From: Bacillota bacterium
Lineage (GTDB): Bacteria > Bacillota > Sulfobacillia > RBS10-35 > JAJYVN01
NCBI GenBank assembly: GCA_021791995.1
Contig: JAJYVN010000005.1
Span: 1-31,530 of the forward strand
DNA: 31,530 nt
Direction: 5' to 3'
The translations under genes were made by a program, and so were the position numbers. Shown one piece after another: positions 6,742 through 15,918 of this stretch. Every line of letters starts with the position of its first letter. The stretch's first letter is position 1. A model generated the notes under the pieces. That model was not told the DNA's origin and did no database searches. It saw only the letters and a list, made by a program, of their open reading frames with translations.

Positions 6742-8416
6742 GGCCTCTCGCCTCGAGTCGTACTTCGCGTGGGGATCGGGGGGGACTGGCTTACAGGATC
6801 TCGGACAAACGGTCGAGCGTCGTCGCGCCGGGCGGGCCACCTCCCGCGTTCTGACCGGTTCTGCGGTTGCGGTGGCCCTCGCGACGCTGGGCAGCAAGTT
6901 TCTCGGTCTTTTGCGCGATGTTGTACTTACCGACCGTCTGAGCACCGGTGGCGCCGTCAGTTTGTATGTACTGGCGTCGGTTGTGCCATTGACCGTCTTT
7001 GCGGCCGTGATGGCGTCCATCTCCACGGTGTTCATCCCAAGCGTCGCCTCGCTCCTGCAGCAGGGTGACCACCGCCGTGCGGAGGAGTTCGCCGCGAACC
7101 TCAACGGGGCCGCCACGCTCGCGGTGACCATCTTGGTGGTGCTTCTGGAGATCTTCGCCCGACCGTTCGTGGGGCTTCTCGCGTCATCGCTACGCGCCGA
7201 GGAGCCCGCTGCATTTGCGACCACGGTGGGCATGGTCCGGATCATGGCTCCCCTCATCCTCTTTTACACCTGGTCAGCCGTTGCCGGGGGGGTTCTGAAC
7301 AGCTACGGGTATTTCGGCCCGAACGCGGCAATGGGGATCCCGCAAAACCTGGTCATCATTGGTGCGGTCATCATCGGTAGTCTCGGCTTTGGCGGAATCC
7401 GTGCCGCAGCATGGGGTAGCCTGATTGGGACGTCGACCACGTTTCTGATTCAGGTTCCTGCCCTGCGCAAGATCCATTTCCACTTCCGCTGGCGACTTGA
7501 CCTCCGCGACCCGCTCTTGCGCCGGGCGGCAGGCCTGATGGGGCCGGCCATGGCCGTGGCCCTGGCGAACCAGGCGGCACTCTTGGTCGATCGGGTTTTG
7601 GCGTTCGGTCTCCAACCCCGGAGCCTGATCACTGACCTGACGTGGGCGCTGCGCCTGCAGGGATTCGCGTATGGTGTCCTCGGCTACTCCGTGGCGACCG
7701 TGCTCTACCCGCGATTGGCCGAGGCGGCCGTTGAGGGCTCGGACCCCGCGCGGCTACGGGAGGTGGTGACCCGTGGTATCAGTATGGTGAATTTCGTAAC
7801 GCTGCCTACGATGATGGGACTGTTCGTGCTGCGGCGACCGATCATGGCGGCCGTTTTTCAACACGGGGATTTCAAGCCAGCGGACACCGTGGCGGGCGCG
7901 TATGCGCTGGCTTTCTTTGCGTTGGGGACCCTGTCGTTCGCCTGGATGGACTACCTCAGCCGAACGCTGTATGCCCTGCGCAATACAAAGGTTCCCATGG
8001 GGGCTACTTTCGCCGGGGTCGCTGTGAACATCGGTCTGGATCTTCTGCTGGTCCGGCCGATGCGGCAGGGTGGGCTGGCCCTGGGCACCGCTTCCGCCTG
8101 GACCTTTTCGGCGCTCATCTTGGCTTGGTTTCTCCACCGCAGAACGGGGGTCCTGGATCTGCGCCGGATCGCTGGAGCTGCCACCCGGATGGCCATAACG
8201 GCTGCGGTCAGCGTCGGTCTGGCGCTTGGCGTGTATGATGCGTTTGTGCCTCTGGCGCACCGTGAACTCGTCTCCGTGGGGGTTTTGGTCCTGGCGGTTG
8301 TCGCGGCGGTTGTGGTCTACCTGGCCCTTGCCTTTGCCCTGCGCATTCCGGAAACAAAGTTTGTCAAAGTGCTCTTTCAGGCGGTGTGGCGGCGCGTTCG
8401 CCATGCTTCGGCCTAA
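6719..8416 (+). CDS. murJ: Lipid II flippase MurJ (MviN family)
   Basis: A 565-residue polytopic membrane protein of the MOP superfamily with about 14 hydrophobic segments. The first helix region AVALATLGSKFLGLLRDVVLTDRLS carries the conserved Lys/Arg cluster of MurJ; further family-like stretches are GGVLNSYGYFGPNA, NQAALLVDRVLAFGL, GFAYGVLGYSVATVLYPRLAE and SYTLYALRNTKVP-like (LSRTLYALRNTKVP). MurJ flips the peptidoglycan precursor lipid II across the membrane. The N-terminus is about 45 residues longer than usual, because ATG 6719 is the only good start codon before the first helix; it lacks a Shine-Dalgarno and overlaps the TIM-barrel gene by 23 bases, so translation is probably coupled or the start is misjudged. 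It is separated here from the mre/mrdA wall-synthesis genes it serves. Confidence 0.9.
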   Translation: MRRWPGFEASRLESYFAWGSGGTGLQDLGQTVERRRAGRATSRVLTGSAVAVALATLGSKFLGLLRDVVLTDRLSTGGAVSLYVLASVVPLTVFAAVMASISTVFIPSVASLLQQGDHRRAEEFAANLNGAATLAVTILVVLLEIFARPFVGLLASSLRAEEPAAFATTVGMVRIMAPLILFYTWSAVAGGVLNSYGYFGPNAAMGIPQNLVIIGAVIIGSLGFGGIRAAAWGSLIGTSTTFLIQVPALRKIHFHFRWRLDLRDPLLRRAAGLMGPAMAVALANQAALLVDRVLAFGLQPRSLITDLTWALRLQGFAYGVLGYSVATVLYPRLAEAAVEGSDPARLREVVTRGISMVNFVTLPTMMGLFVLRRPIMAAVFQHGDFKPADTVAGAYALAFFALGTLSFAWMDYLSRTLYALRNTKVPMGATFAGVAVNIGLDLLLVRPMRQGGLALGTASAWTFSALILAWFLHRRTGVLDLRRIAGAATRMAITAAVSVGLALGVYDAFVPLAHRELVSVGVLVLAVVAAVVVYLALAFALRIPETKFVKVLFQAVWRRVRHASA

Positions 8417-8549
8417 ATCTGTGGTGTTCACATCTTCCCAATCGGGCATTCCTGGCACCGTGCAGCCAATTGTTGTAGAGTGTGCATGATGTATCGATGC
8501 TTTTGCGACAATTCCGCTGACACAAGCCAAGCGGGGGTTTGCTTCCAGC

Positions 8550-9950
8550 ATGGATTGGGTTGGGAGACGGGTGAAGCGGGTGGATGATGCAGGTCCGTGC
8601 TCGCCCGCTTGGAGGATACCCCAAGGAGGGGAGACACGGTCGTTGCTTGTTCGGTGGGGGCAGCACCTGGTGATCGGTCTTTCCCTTGCACTGGGCTCTT
8701 TGGTGTGGCTCTGGGCTGGGTTCCCGCATTTTTGGGACGGAATACTGATCGGCAGCGGGCTCCTTGTTACTGGCTATTTCGGCTGTGAATGGATCTCTGG
8801 CGTTATTACCGAGCGGCGGTGGCTCCTCCGCCTGGAAGCTCTCCGCGCCTCTCTCGCCTACCTCCCCCACGTCGAGCGAAACCTGGATCCAGCGCTTGAG
8901 TTGATTGGCCAGCAGGTTGCCGCCGCCGTGGTCGCGTGGGTGCCTGGGGACATGGGCTCCGGCAGCGATGCGCATGCGGTGGGGCCGCTGCGCTGGCCGG
9001 TGTCGCACCCTATGGTTGCGATCGCCCGCTCGCAGGGGGTTCTGCAGGCGCTGGAGGACGCGACGCGCACAGGCGACGCTTCCATGACCGCGTCCGGGCT
9101 GCGGTCCGCCGTAGCCGTGCCGGTGCGGATTGAGGGGCAAACGGTGGGGGTCATGGCCATCGGGTGGCCACTGCCACGTCGGCTGACGAGTGCGGAGAGG
9201 CGGTTTCTCTCTGCAGCGGTGGTTGTCTGGGGCGTGGCCATTGAGAACCTGCGCATCTGGGGTCGGCTGAAAGACGAGGGGGGAAAGCGAGAACGGGAGC
9301 GGGTGGCACGTGAGTTGCATGATGGCTTGGCTCAAACCCTCACTCTTTTGAAGTTGCGGGCGGATGCTGTGTTGGTACTTCCCAAGGAACGGCGCAAATC
9401 CCGTCAGGTGCTTGATGCCCTGGAAGAAACCCGTCAGATGGCTATGCAGGCAGCGTATGATCTTCGTGGTGTGATTCACGATCTCCGCCAGCGGGACGCG
9501 GAGGCGCGGGATTGGGCGCAGGAACTCTCCACGTCTTTGGAGGCATGGAGCGCGCAAGCGGGGATCAACGCGCGTCTCGATCTACAGCACGATTTTCCGG
9601 AGTTGCGGGCTGAGGGACAGATCCAGGTGCTGCGGATTATTCAGGAAGCTTTGACTAATGTGCGTAAGCACAGTGGTGCGCGGGCTGTGATCGTGCGTGT
9701 GGCGCGGGAGAGCGTGGGCGTCGTGGTCAGCGTCACGGATGATGGTTGCGGCTTCGATCCATATCGGCCGAGCGATCCTGCGCACTTCGGGCTACGAATT
9801 CTCCATGAGCGTGCCCAGGCGGTCAACGGGATTCTGCAGGTCATCACGAGCCCTGGACAGGGCACGGAGGTGCGCCTCGTCCTGCCCGACCGATCGGCCC
9901 CTGACCGAGAAGGGAACAGGCTGGAGCGTACCGGTTCGCTCGTGGAATGA
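8550..9950 (+). CDS. NarL-type sensor histidine kinase (HisKA_3) with GAF-like sensor
   Basis: Residues about 38-58 and 63-80 form two membrane segments with a very short external loop. A GAF-like region (about 95-235, with AVAVPVRIEGQTVGVMAIGWP) follows. The dimerisation box ERERVARELHDGLAQTL carries the phospho-acceptor His257, and the HATPase_c domain has the N box EALTNVRKHSG (Asn370), G1 DDGCGFD (397-403) and G2 HFGLRILHERA. The enzyme autophosphorylates and signals to the response regulator encoded 27 bases downstream. With so little external sequence it probably senses a membrane or cytoplasmic cue. Start is ambiguous: ATG 8550 lacks a well-placed Shine-Dalgarno, while TTG 8643 has AAGGAGGGGAG close upstream and would still include both membrane segments. 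The 133 bases before ATG 8550 show no convincing promoter. Confidence 0.9.
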   Translation: MDWVGRRVKRVDDAGPCSPAWRIPQGGETRSLLVRWGQHLVIGLSLALGSLVWLWAGFPHFWDGILIGSGLLVTGYFGCEWISGVITERRWLLRLEALRASLAYLPHVERNLDPALELIGQQVAAAVVAWVPGDMGSGSDAHAVGPLRWPVSHPMVAIARSQGVLQALEDATRTGDASMTASGLRSAVAVPVRIEGQTVGVMAIGWPLPRRLTSAERRFLSAAVVVWGVAIENLRIWGRLKDEGGKRERERVARELHDGLAQTLTLLKLRADAVLVLPKERRKSRQVLDALEETRQMAMQAAYDLRGVIHDLRQRDAEARDWAQELSTSLEAWSAQAGINARLDLQHDFPELRAEGQIQVLRIIQEALTNVRKHSGARAVIVRVARESVGVVVSVTDDGCGFDPYRPSDPAHFGLRILHERAQAVNGILQVITSPGQGTEVRLVLPDRSAPDREGNRLERTGSLVE

Positions 9951-9977
9951 GACTTGGTTCGTAAGGAGGATGCCGGT

Positions 9978-10646
9978 GTGCAACCGGTTCCGCACAGTAT
10001 CATCCGTATTTTGATCGCGGACGACCATGCGATGGTGCGGAAGGGACTTGCGCGCCTCGTTTCCGAACAGCCGGAGTTCGAAATGGTCGGGGAGGCCGGT
10101 ACGGGTGCAGAAGCGGTGCGCCTCGTTCGGCAGCTACGACCCGATGTGCTCCTTCTCGACATCCAGATGCCAGAAGGCGACGGCCTGTGGGTCTTGGATG
10201 AACTGCGAGTGCAGGACCTGGAAACAAGAGTGCTCGTGTTGACGGTCAGCACCGACGACGAGCATCTCAAGGGATGCTTGCGCCGCGGCGCCTCCGGTTA
10301 CCTGTTGAAGTCGAGTCCCGTTGAAGCCCTTTTTCACGCCGTCCGTGTTGTGGCCGACGGGCAGACCACCGTTCCCGCCGCGATGGCCGGGCGGGTCCTC
10401 ACACCTTCCAGCGCCCTGCCACGAGCCACGGCGGCCGGGGACGAACCGGTCCTTTCGTTGCGCCAAGAACAGGTTCTCCGCATACTGGCCCGCGGCTCGA
10501 CCAACCGAGGGATCGCTGATGCCCTGGAGATCAGTGAGAACACAGTGAAGGCTCATATCAAGGGCATTTTGCACAAGTTGGGCGTCGGCAACCGTGTGGA
10601 GGCTGCTGGTTGGGCCCTGCGCCATCTGGAAGGTCTGGACGAGTAG
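9978..10646 (+). CDS. NarL/FixJ family response regulator
   Basis: A 222-residue two-domain regulator. The receiver domain has the acidic pair Asp15-Asp16, phospho-acceptor Asp61 (LLLDIQMPEGDG), the conserved hydroxy-residue strand VLVLTVS and Lys of GYLLKSS. An Ala/Pro linker (about 137-157) leads to a LuxR-type helix-turn-helix (LSLRQEQVLRILARGSTNRGIADALEISENTVKAHIKGIL). It should be phosphorylated by the kinase just upstream and bind DNA as a dimer. GTG 9978 is chosen because AAGGAGG lies 8 bases before it; the in-frame TTG at 9954 has no Shine-Dalgarno. No target operon is evident: only valS follows, behind a hairpin. Confidence 0.92.
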   Translation: MQPVPHSIIRILIADDHAMVRKGLARLVSEQPEFEMVGEAGTGAEAVRLVRQLRPDVLLLDIQMPEGDGLWVLDELRVQDLETRVLVLTVSTDDEHLKGCLRRGASGYLLKSSPVEALFHAVRVVADGQTTVPAAMAGRVLTPSSALPRATAAGDEPVLSLRQEQVLRILARGSTNRGIADALEISENTVKAHIKGILHKLGVGNRVEAAGWALRHLEGLDE

Positions 10647-10699
10647 ACGGCGGAATCCCCAGAATATGAGGAGGAAGCCAGGGCACACGCAACAGTAGC

Positions 10700-10727
10700 G
10701 CGGCGGTCCCTCTGCCGGGACCGCCGC
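10700..10727 (+). terminator. GC-rich hairpin between response regulator and valS
   Basis: An 11-base perfect stem (10700-10710 with 10717-10727) and a 6-base loop TCTGCC, followed by CCCTTTCACATT. The tail has only three T residues in a row, so it is a weak intrinsic terminator. It separates the regulator (stop 10646) from valS (start 10758). The whole gap is only 111 bases, too short for a complete T-box leader. Confidence 0.55.
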
Positions 10728-10757
10728 CCTTTCACATTGGCCAGGGGGGACAAACGG

Positions 10758-13394
10758 ATGCACCGAGAGCCACTCGCTTCTACGTATGATCCCGGGGCCC
10801 AGGAGTCGCGGATGTATCAGCGCTGGATGGAGCACCGTGTCTTTGTCGCTCCTTCGGTCCCAGCATCCGAGCGGCGCTTCTCCATCGTGATGCCGCCCCC
10901 CAACGTTACCGGACGGCTCCACATGGGCCATGCCTTGGACAATACCCTGCAGGATGTACTGGTTCGTTGGCACCGCATGCGTGGCGATGCGACCCTCTGG
11001 CTGCCAGGGACGGATCACGCCGGAATCGCGACTCAGGCCGTTGTGGAAAAACGGCTCGCGGAGGAGGGGCAAAACCGAGCCGAGTTGGGACGGCAGCGGT
11101 TTGTGGAACGCGTTTGGCAATGGAAGCAGGAGTATGAGGACAACATCGTGCGCCAGTTGCAGCGGTTGGGATGCTCCTGCGACTGGAGCCGACAACGCTT
11201 TACCCTGGATGCTGGTCTCTCTCGAGCCGTTGGAGAAGTCTTTGTTCGTTATCACAACGAGGGACTCATCTATCGTGGCCCGTACATCGTCAATTGGTGC
11301 CCTGGGTGTGCCACAGCGGTCTCCGATCTTGAGGTGGAACATGAGGACGAACCTTCCACCCTCTATCGGATTGCCTATCCGCTCGAGGGTGGAGGGGAAC
11401 TGATCGTCGCAACGGTCCGTCCAGAGACAATGTTGGGCGATACAGCAGTGGCGGTGCACCCGGATGATCCGCGCCACGCCCACCTCATCGGACGGACGGC
11501 GGTACTGCCACTGGTCGGGACGCGGCTGCGTGTGATCGGGGATCGCCACGTCGACCCATCGTTCGGCACGGGGGCACTGAAGGTCACGCCTGCCCATGAC
11601 GCGGATGACTATGCCATTGCGGAGCGGCATGGGCTATCGGTAGTGGCGGTGATCGGCACCGACGGGCGGATCTTACCGCAGTGGCAACCGTTTGCGGGCC
11701 AGACCACCCAGGAGGCTCGCGACGCGGTGATAGCGGCGCTTGCGGCGCAAGGGTTGATCCGAGGGTCCGAGCCGCACGTGGCCCGGGTCGGTCATTGCCA
11801 ACGCTGCGGAGGGGTCGTTGAACCACTGATCTCCACCCAGTGGTTCGTTCGCATGCGTGCCCTGGCGGATGCGGCGAGTGCAGCGGTGCGGCGAGGCGAT
11901 GTGACGTTTGTTCCGGAGGGGTTCGCTCGGATCTTCCTGCAGTGGATGGACAGTGCGCACGACTGGTGCATCAGTCGGCAGTTGTGGTGGGGGCACCCGA
12001 TTCCAGCTTACCACTGCCAGTCCTGCGGCGAGGTTACCGTTACGGTCGATCGCCCCGAGCGGTGTCCGCATTGCGGGGCCGACGCCCTTGAGCCGGATCC
12101 CGACGTGCTGGATACTTGGTTTTCCTCTGCCCTTTGGCCTTTTTCGACGCTCGGTTGGCCGGAGGAGACAGCCGATCTCTCTGCCTACTACCCGACGGAC
12201 CTTTTGGTCACGGGCAAGGACATTCTCTTCTTTTGGGTGGCGCGCATGGTGTTCTCCGGCCTACAGCTGACTGGCGAAGCTCCCTTTCGCACCGTCCTGC
12301 TGCACGGATTGGTACGGGATGCCGAAGGACGCAAGATGAGCAAGTCCCTGGGCAATGGGATCGACCCCATCCAGGTTATCGATCAGTATGGGGCGGATGC
12401 GCTCCGGTTGGCACTTTTGACAGGGGTGGCTCCAGGTAATGATCTGCGCTTTGCCCCCGACCGGATGGAAGGCAGTCAGCGCTTCTGCAACAAACTGTGG
12501 AACGCGGCGCGCTTTACCCTGGAGCAGGTGACCGACGAAGACGCGGTCTGGACGGCGCAGGAATGTGAGCTTGCCGACCGATGGATCGTGAGTCGACTGG
12601 AACGGGCCGTGGAGGCCATGGATGGCGCACTCGCCGCCTTTGACACTGCCACGGTGGTGCAGATTCTTTCGACCTTCTTCTGGGATGAATTCTGTGATTG
12701 GTACCTTGAGGTGGTCAAGTCGCGCATTCATGGACGGCATGGGGATGCCTCCGCCCGAGCTGCGCGCCAAACTCTCACCCGTGTTTTGCAGGTTGTACTG
12801 CGTTTAGCCCACCCCGTGTTGCCCTTCATCACTGAAGCCATCTGGGAACAGATGCCCGGCTCGGACGGGACGCTTTTGACCACGGCACCGTATCCCACCG
12901 CTGATGCGTCTCGGGTGGATCTCCATGCGGAGCAAGAGTTTTCATTGGTCCGCGCGGTGGTCCTTTCTGTCCGGTCCCTTCGGGCCGAGTTCTCCGTTCC
13001 ACCGGCTGCCCAGGTGCGCGTTCACCTGCGCGGGTCCGGGGCAGCGCAACGAGTCGAGCAGTGTGCGCTGATCCTTGGTGAACTGGCTCGCGTGAAGGAG
13101 GTTAAGGTGGGAGAACCTGGGGAACGCAGCGTTTCCGCCGTTGTCGGGGACGGTATCGAGGTCCTGCTTCCTCTCGGGGATGTGGTGGATGTCCCCGCCG
13201 TCCTCCAGCGTTTGGAGCGTGACTGTGCTCTGGTGCGCCAGGAACGAGATCGCACGGCCAGCCGATTGGATAATCCCGCCTTTCGGGAGCGGGCCAAACC
13301 GGAGGTTGTGGTGCGCGACCAGGAGCGGATGACCATATTGGATGGGAAGATCGCACGGCTCGAGGAGCGCATCGGGCAACTGGGCAGAGCCTGA
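10758..13394 (+). CDS. valS: Valine--tRNA ligase
   Basis: An 878-residue class I aminoacyl-tRNA synthetase that charges tRNA-Val and edits mischarged Thr. Signatures are the HIGH-type motif HMGH (55-58) after PPPNVTGRL, the editing domain (VATVRPETMLGDTAVAVHP and GTGALKVTPAHDADDY), WCISRQLWWGHPIP, zinc-knuckle-like Cys pairs (CPGCA, CQRCGG, CQSCGE..CPHCG) and KMSKS with its first Lys at about residue 526. The tRNA anticodon-binding domain (WNAARF onward) and a C-terminal coiled-coil arm (about 810-878) follow. Length is normal for the family. ATG 10758 is preceded by AGGGGGGAC at good distance. It leads the run valS-maf-radC-mreBCD, a frequent Bacillota arrangement. Confidence 0.97.
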   Translation: MHREPLASTYDPGAQESRMYQRWMEHRVFVAPSVPASERRFSIVMPPPNVTGRLHMGHALDNTLQDVLVRWHRMRGDATLWLPGTDHAGIATQAVVEKRLAEEGQNRAELGRQRFVERVWQWKQEYEDNIVRQLQRLGCSCDWSRQRFTLDAGLSRAVGEVFVRYHNEGLIYRGPYIVNWCPGCATAVSDLEVEHEDEPSTLYRIAYPLEGGGELIVATVRPETMLGDTAVAVHPDDPRHAHLIGRTAVLPLVGTRLRVIGDRHVDPSFGTGALKVTPAHDADDYAIAERHGLSVVAVIGTDGRILPQWQPFAGQTTQEARDAVIAALAAQGLIRGSEPHVARVGHCQRCGGVVEPLISTQWFVRMRALADAASAAVRRGDVTFVPEGFARIFLQWMDSAHDWCISRQLWWGHPIPAYHCQSCGEVTVTVDRPERCPHCGADALEPDPDVLDTWFSSALWPFSTLGWPEETADLSAYYPTDLLVTGKDILFFWVARMVFSGLQLTGEAPFRTVLLHGLVRDAEGRKMSKSLGNGIDPIQVIDQYGADALRLALLTGVAPGNDLRFAPDRMEGSQRFCNKLWNAARFTLEQVTDEDAVWTAQECELADRWIVSRLERAVEAMDGALAAFDTATVVQILSTFFWDEFCDWYLEVVKSRIHGRHGDASARAARQTLTRVLQVVLRLAHPVLPFITEAIWEQMPGSDGTLLTTAPYPTADASRVDLHAEQEFSLVRAVVLSVRSLRAEFSVPPAAQVRVHLRGSGAAQRVEQCALILGELARVKEVKVGEPGERSVSAVVGDGIEVLLPLGDVVDVPAVLQRLERDCALVRQERDRTASRLDNPAFRERAKPEVVVRDQERMTILDGKIARLEERIGQLGRA

Positions 13395-13417
13395 TCGGCA
13401 GGAAGTGATGGCACGAT

Positions 13418-14023
13418 ATGGAATGGTTGGGATGGTCAGGGCGTGAGCTGCTCCTGGCTTCGGGATCCCCTCGCCGACGGAGCCTGCTTACCCAGATGGG
13501 AGTATCGTTTCGGGCAGTGCCGGTGGATGTCGACGAATCAATGCTCGGGGAGGGCGCTCCCTCGCCATCGGCGGTAGCGCTGCGGAGGGCGGCAGGGAAG
13601 GCGGCCGCCGCTGGTCGACGGGCCCCTGAGGCTTTGGTTCTTGCGGCCGATACGCTTGTGGTGGCGCCGGACGGGCAGGAACTCGGGAAGCCTCGGACGG
13701 CCGACCGGAACCGTCTGATGCTGCAGGCCTTGTCTGGACGGCGGCATTCCGTCTTTACTGCGGTCGTGTTGCGGGCAGCAGACCAGGAACGCTCGAGTGT
13801 TGAGTTGTGCCGTGTGGTCTTTCGCGACCTGACATCCCTGGAACAAGACGCATACGCAGCGAGTGGGGAGGGATGGGACAAGGCTGGCGGATACGCCATC
13901 CAGGGGGTGGCGAGCGCCTTCATTCAACGCATTGAGGGCGACTACACCGCGGTCGTCGGACTCCCGCTCTGTCGCCTCTCGCGGTTGCTTGCCGAGTTCG
14001 GCATCCACCTGGGGAGCGGGTGA
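13418..14023 (+). CDS. maf: Maf family nucleotide pyrophosphatase (dTTP/UTP type)
   Basis: A 201-residue Maf/ITPase-fold protein. The N-terminus reads LLLASGSPRRRSLL, the canonical phosphate-binding start; ADTLVV, LGKPRTADRNRLMLQALSGRRHSVFTAV and the C-terminal GEGWDKAGGYAIQG stretch follow. The family hydrolyses non-canonical or excess dTTP/UTP to the monophosphates and has been linked to septum inhibition in Bacillus. It lies 24 bases after valS and 35 bases before radC, so all three are likely co-transcribed. The Shine-Dalgarno (AGGAAG) is slightly far from ATG 13418. Confidence 0.93.
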   Translation: MEWLGWSGRELLLASGSPRRRSLLTQMGVSFRAVPVDVDESMLGEGAPSPSAVALRRAAGKAAAAGRRAPEALVLAADTLVVAPDGQELGKPRTADRNRLMLQALSGRRHSVFTAVVLRAADQERSSVELCRVVFRDLTSLEQDAYAASGEGWDKAGGYAIQGVASAFIQRIEGDYTAVVGLPLCRLSRLLAEFGIHLGSG

Positions 14024-14057
14024 AGGTCCGGGCGGACCGCACTCGGGGGGTAGCGGT

Positions 14058-14786
14058 ATGCGTGCTCGGATCACTAAGGACGAAGAGGCCTCGGTGCAAC
14101 CCATCCCGTCCTGGCCCACAGCCGAGCGGCCAAGGGAGCGGCTGTGGAACCTGGGGGCGGGGATTCTTGGCGATGCAGAATTGGTGGCCATCGTTCTCCG
14201 TAGCGGAAGAAGAGGGGAAACTGCTCTAGACTTGGGGCGTAGGCTGGTCCGTTTGGGCGGTGAGGCGGGCATTGGTGGGCTGAGCCGCTGCAGTGCGGAG
14301 GAACTGGCCGCGCTCCCTGGGGTTGGGCCCGCCAAGGCAGCTTGCCTGTTGGCGGCGTTCGAATTGGGTCGGCGCGCATCGGCGGCCGGACCGGAGCGCC
14401 GCCGGGTGCATTCCGCAGCTGATGCCGCCCGAGAGGTTTCTGCCGCGATGGCCGTTTTGGAACAGGAGCAGTTTCGCGTTTTGCTCCTGGATACCAAGCA
14501 CCATGTGCTGGCCGTGGAAGTGGTCGGCCAAGGGGGGCTTGACCACGTTGTCGCGCACCCACGAGAGGTGTTCAAACCAGCGATCCGCCGCAGTGCGGCG
14601 GCGGTAATCCTGGCACATAACCATCCAAGCGGCGATCCAGACCCGAGCGCCCAGGACATCGACCTCACGGAGCGCCTCGTTCATGCGGGGCGGTTGTTGG
14701 GGGTGCCCGTTCTCGACCACTTGGTCATCGGGCGAGGGGGGTATGTCAGCCTGCGCGCACAATCTTTGGTGCGTTTTGAGGATTGA
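14058..14786 (+). CDS. radC: DNA repair protein RadC (JAMM family)
   Basis: A 242-residue RadC/YeeS-type protein. After RPRERLWNLGAGILGDAELVAIVLRSG comes a helix-hairpin-helix (ELAALPGVGPAKAACLLAAFELGRR, about 82-106) and then the JAMM/MPN domain with the metal-binding motif HNHPSGDPDPSAQD (187-200). The biochemical role is unclear despite the repair name; metalloprotease-like folding is known for the domain. ATG 14058 has CGGGGGG in front; the frame stays open leftwards into maf but without homology. The gene sits between maf and mreB as in many Bacillota. Confidence 0.93.
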   Translation: MRARITKDEEASVQPIPSWPTAERPRERLWNLGAGILGDAELVAIVLRSGRRGETALDLGRRLVRLGGEAGIGGLSRCSAEELAALPGVGPAKAACLLAAFELGRRASAAGPERRRVHSAADAAREVSAAMAVLEQEQFRVLLLDTKHHVLAVEVVGQGGLDHVVAHPREVFKPAIRRSAAAVILAHNHPSGDPDPSAQDIDLTERLVHAGRLLGVPVLDHLVIGRGGYVSLRAQSLVRFED

Positions 14787-14867
14787 ACACTGGAGCGGTG
14801 TGCTGTAACGTCAAGTGGGTGGGCTGGCAGGTGTGTCTGGGCGCCATCATCGGGGAGGTACGGCGGG

Positions 14868-15893
14868 ATGTGGGGGCTTCTGTCTCGGGACATGGGGATT
14901 GATTTGGGTACCGCGAATTCACTGGTATACGTGCGAGGGCGAGGAATTGTGCTTCAGGAGCCATCCGTGGTGGCAATCAGGGCTGAGACGCGCCAACCCG
15001 TCGCTGTGGGAACCGAGGCGAAGCGGATGATCGGCCGCACCCCTGGGAATATCTCCGCCATCCGTCCCATGAAGGATGGGGTGATCGCTGATTTCGACAT
15101 TACGCAGATGATGTTGCGCTACTTCATTGCCAAGGCGAGTCGGCACCGTTCGATCTTTCATCCGCGTGTCGTGATCTGTGTCCCCTCCGGTGTCACTCCG
15201 GTAGAGAAGCGCGCCGTGATTGATGCCGCGTTGCAGGCGGGCGCACGCATGGCCTATACGATTGATGAGCCGATGGCTGCGGCGATTGGCGCTGGACTCC
15301 CTGTCCATGAGCCAACGGGCAGTATGGTGGTTGACATCGGCGGCGGGACCACTGAGGTGGCGGTGATCTCGCTGGGGGGAGTTGTCAATCCGCGTTCGAT
15401 TCGGGTCGCGGGCGATGAGATGGACGAGGCTATCGGCAACTACGTCAAGCGCACCTATAACCTGGCGATTGGGGAACGAACGGCCGAGGACGTCAAAATC
15501 ACGATTGGATCCGCGTATCCAGTGAACGACGATGCCTCCATGGACATCCGTGGGCGCGACCTACTGACAGGGCTGCCGCGCAACCTGCGCCTGACTGCGG
15601 CAGAGATCCGGCAGGCCTTGCAGGAACCGGTCAACGCTATCATCACCGCGATCCGGTTCACCCTGGAATTTACGCCACCCGAGTTAGCGGCAGACGTCAT
15701 GGATCGGGGAATCGTGATGACCGGTGGAGGCGCCCTGCTGCGCGGGCTCGACAAGAAGGTGTCCGAGGAGACGGGGATGCCCGTCGTCGTGTCCGATGAG
15801 CCTCTGTTGTGCGTCGTTCGGGGTGCGGGGCGGGTCGTGGAGGAGTTGGAACAGCTGCAAGATGTCCTTTCCAATCCCAAGAAGTTGGCCTGA
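14868..15893 (+). CDS. mreB: Rod shape-determining protein MreB
   Basis: A 341-residue bacterial actin. Nucleotide-binding motifs are visible: phosphate-1 MGIDLGTANSLVYV (about 9-22), VVICVPSGVTPVEKRAV, phosphate-2 VVDIGGGTTEVAVISLGG and the adenosine motif GIVMTGGGALLRGLDK. It forms membrane-associated filaments that position the elongation machinery. ATG 14868 is preceded by GGGGAGG 9 bases upstream. It heads mreBCD; mreC begins 25 bases after its stop. Confidence 0.97.
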   Translation: MWGLLSRDMGIDLGTANSLVYVRGRGIVLQEPSVVAIRAETRQPVAVGTEAKRMIGRTPGNISAIRPMKDGVIADFDITQMMLRYFIAKASRHRSIFHPRVVICVPSGVTPVEKRAVIDAALQAGARMAYTIDEPMAAAIGAGLPVHEPTGSMVVDIGGGTTEVAVISLGGVVNPRSIRVAGDEMDEAIGNYVKRTYNLAIGERTAEDVKITIGSAYPVNDDASMDIRGRDLLTGLPRNLRLTAAEIRQALQEPVNAIITAIRFTLEFTPPELAADVMDRGIVMTGGGALLRGLDKKVSEETGMPVVVSDEPLLCVVRGAGRVVEELEQLQDVLSNPKKLA

Positions 15894-15918
15894 GAGTGAC
15901 GGGCGGGCGGGAGTTCCA

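Noticed and set aside
10134..11630. 498-codon antisense open frame over the response regulator and valS
   Set aside because: Shadow of strongly coding plus-strand genes; no Shine-Dalgarno or recognisable domain.
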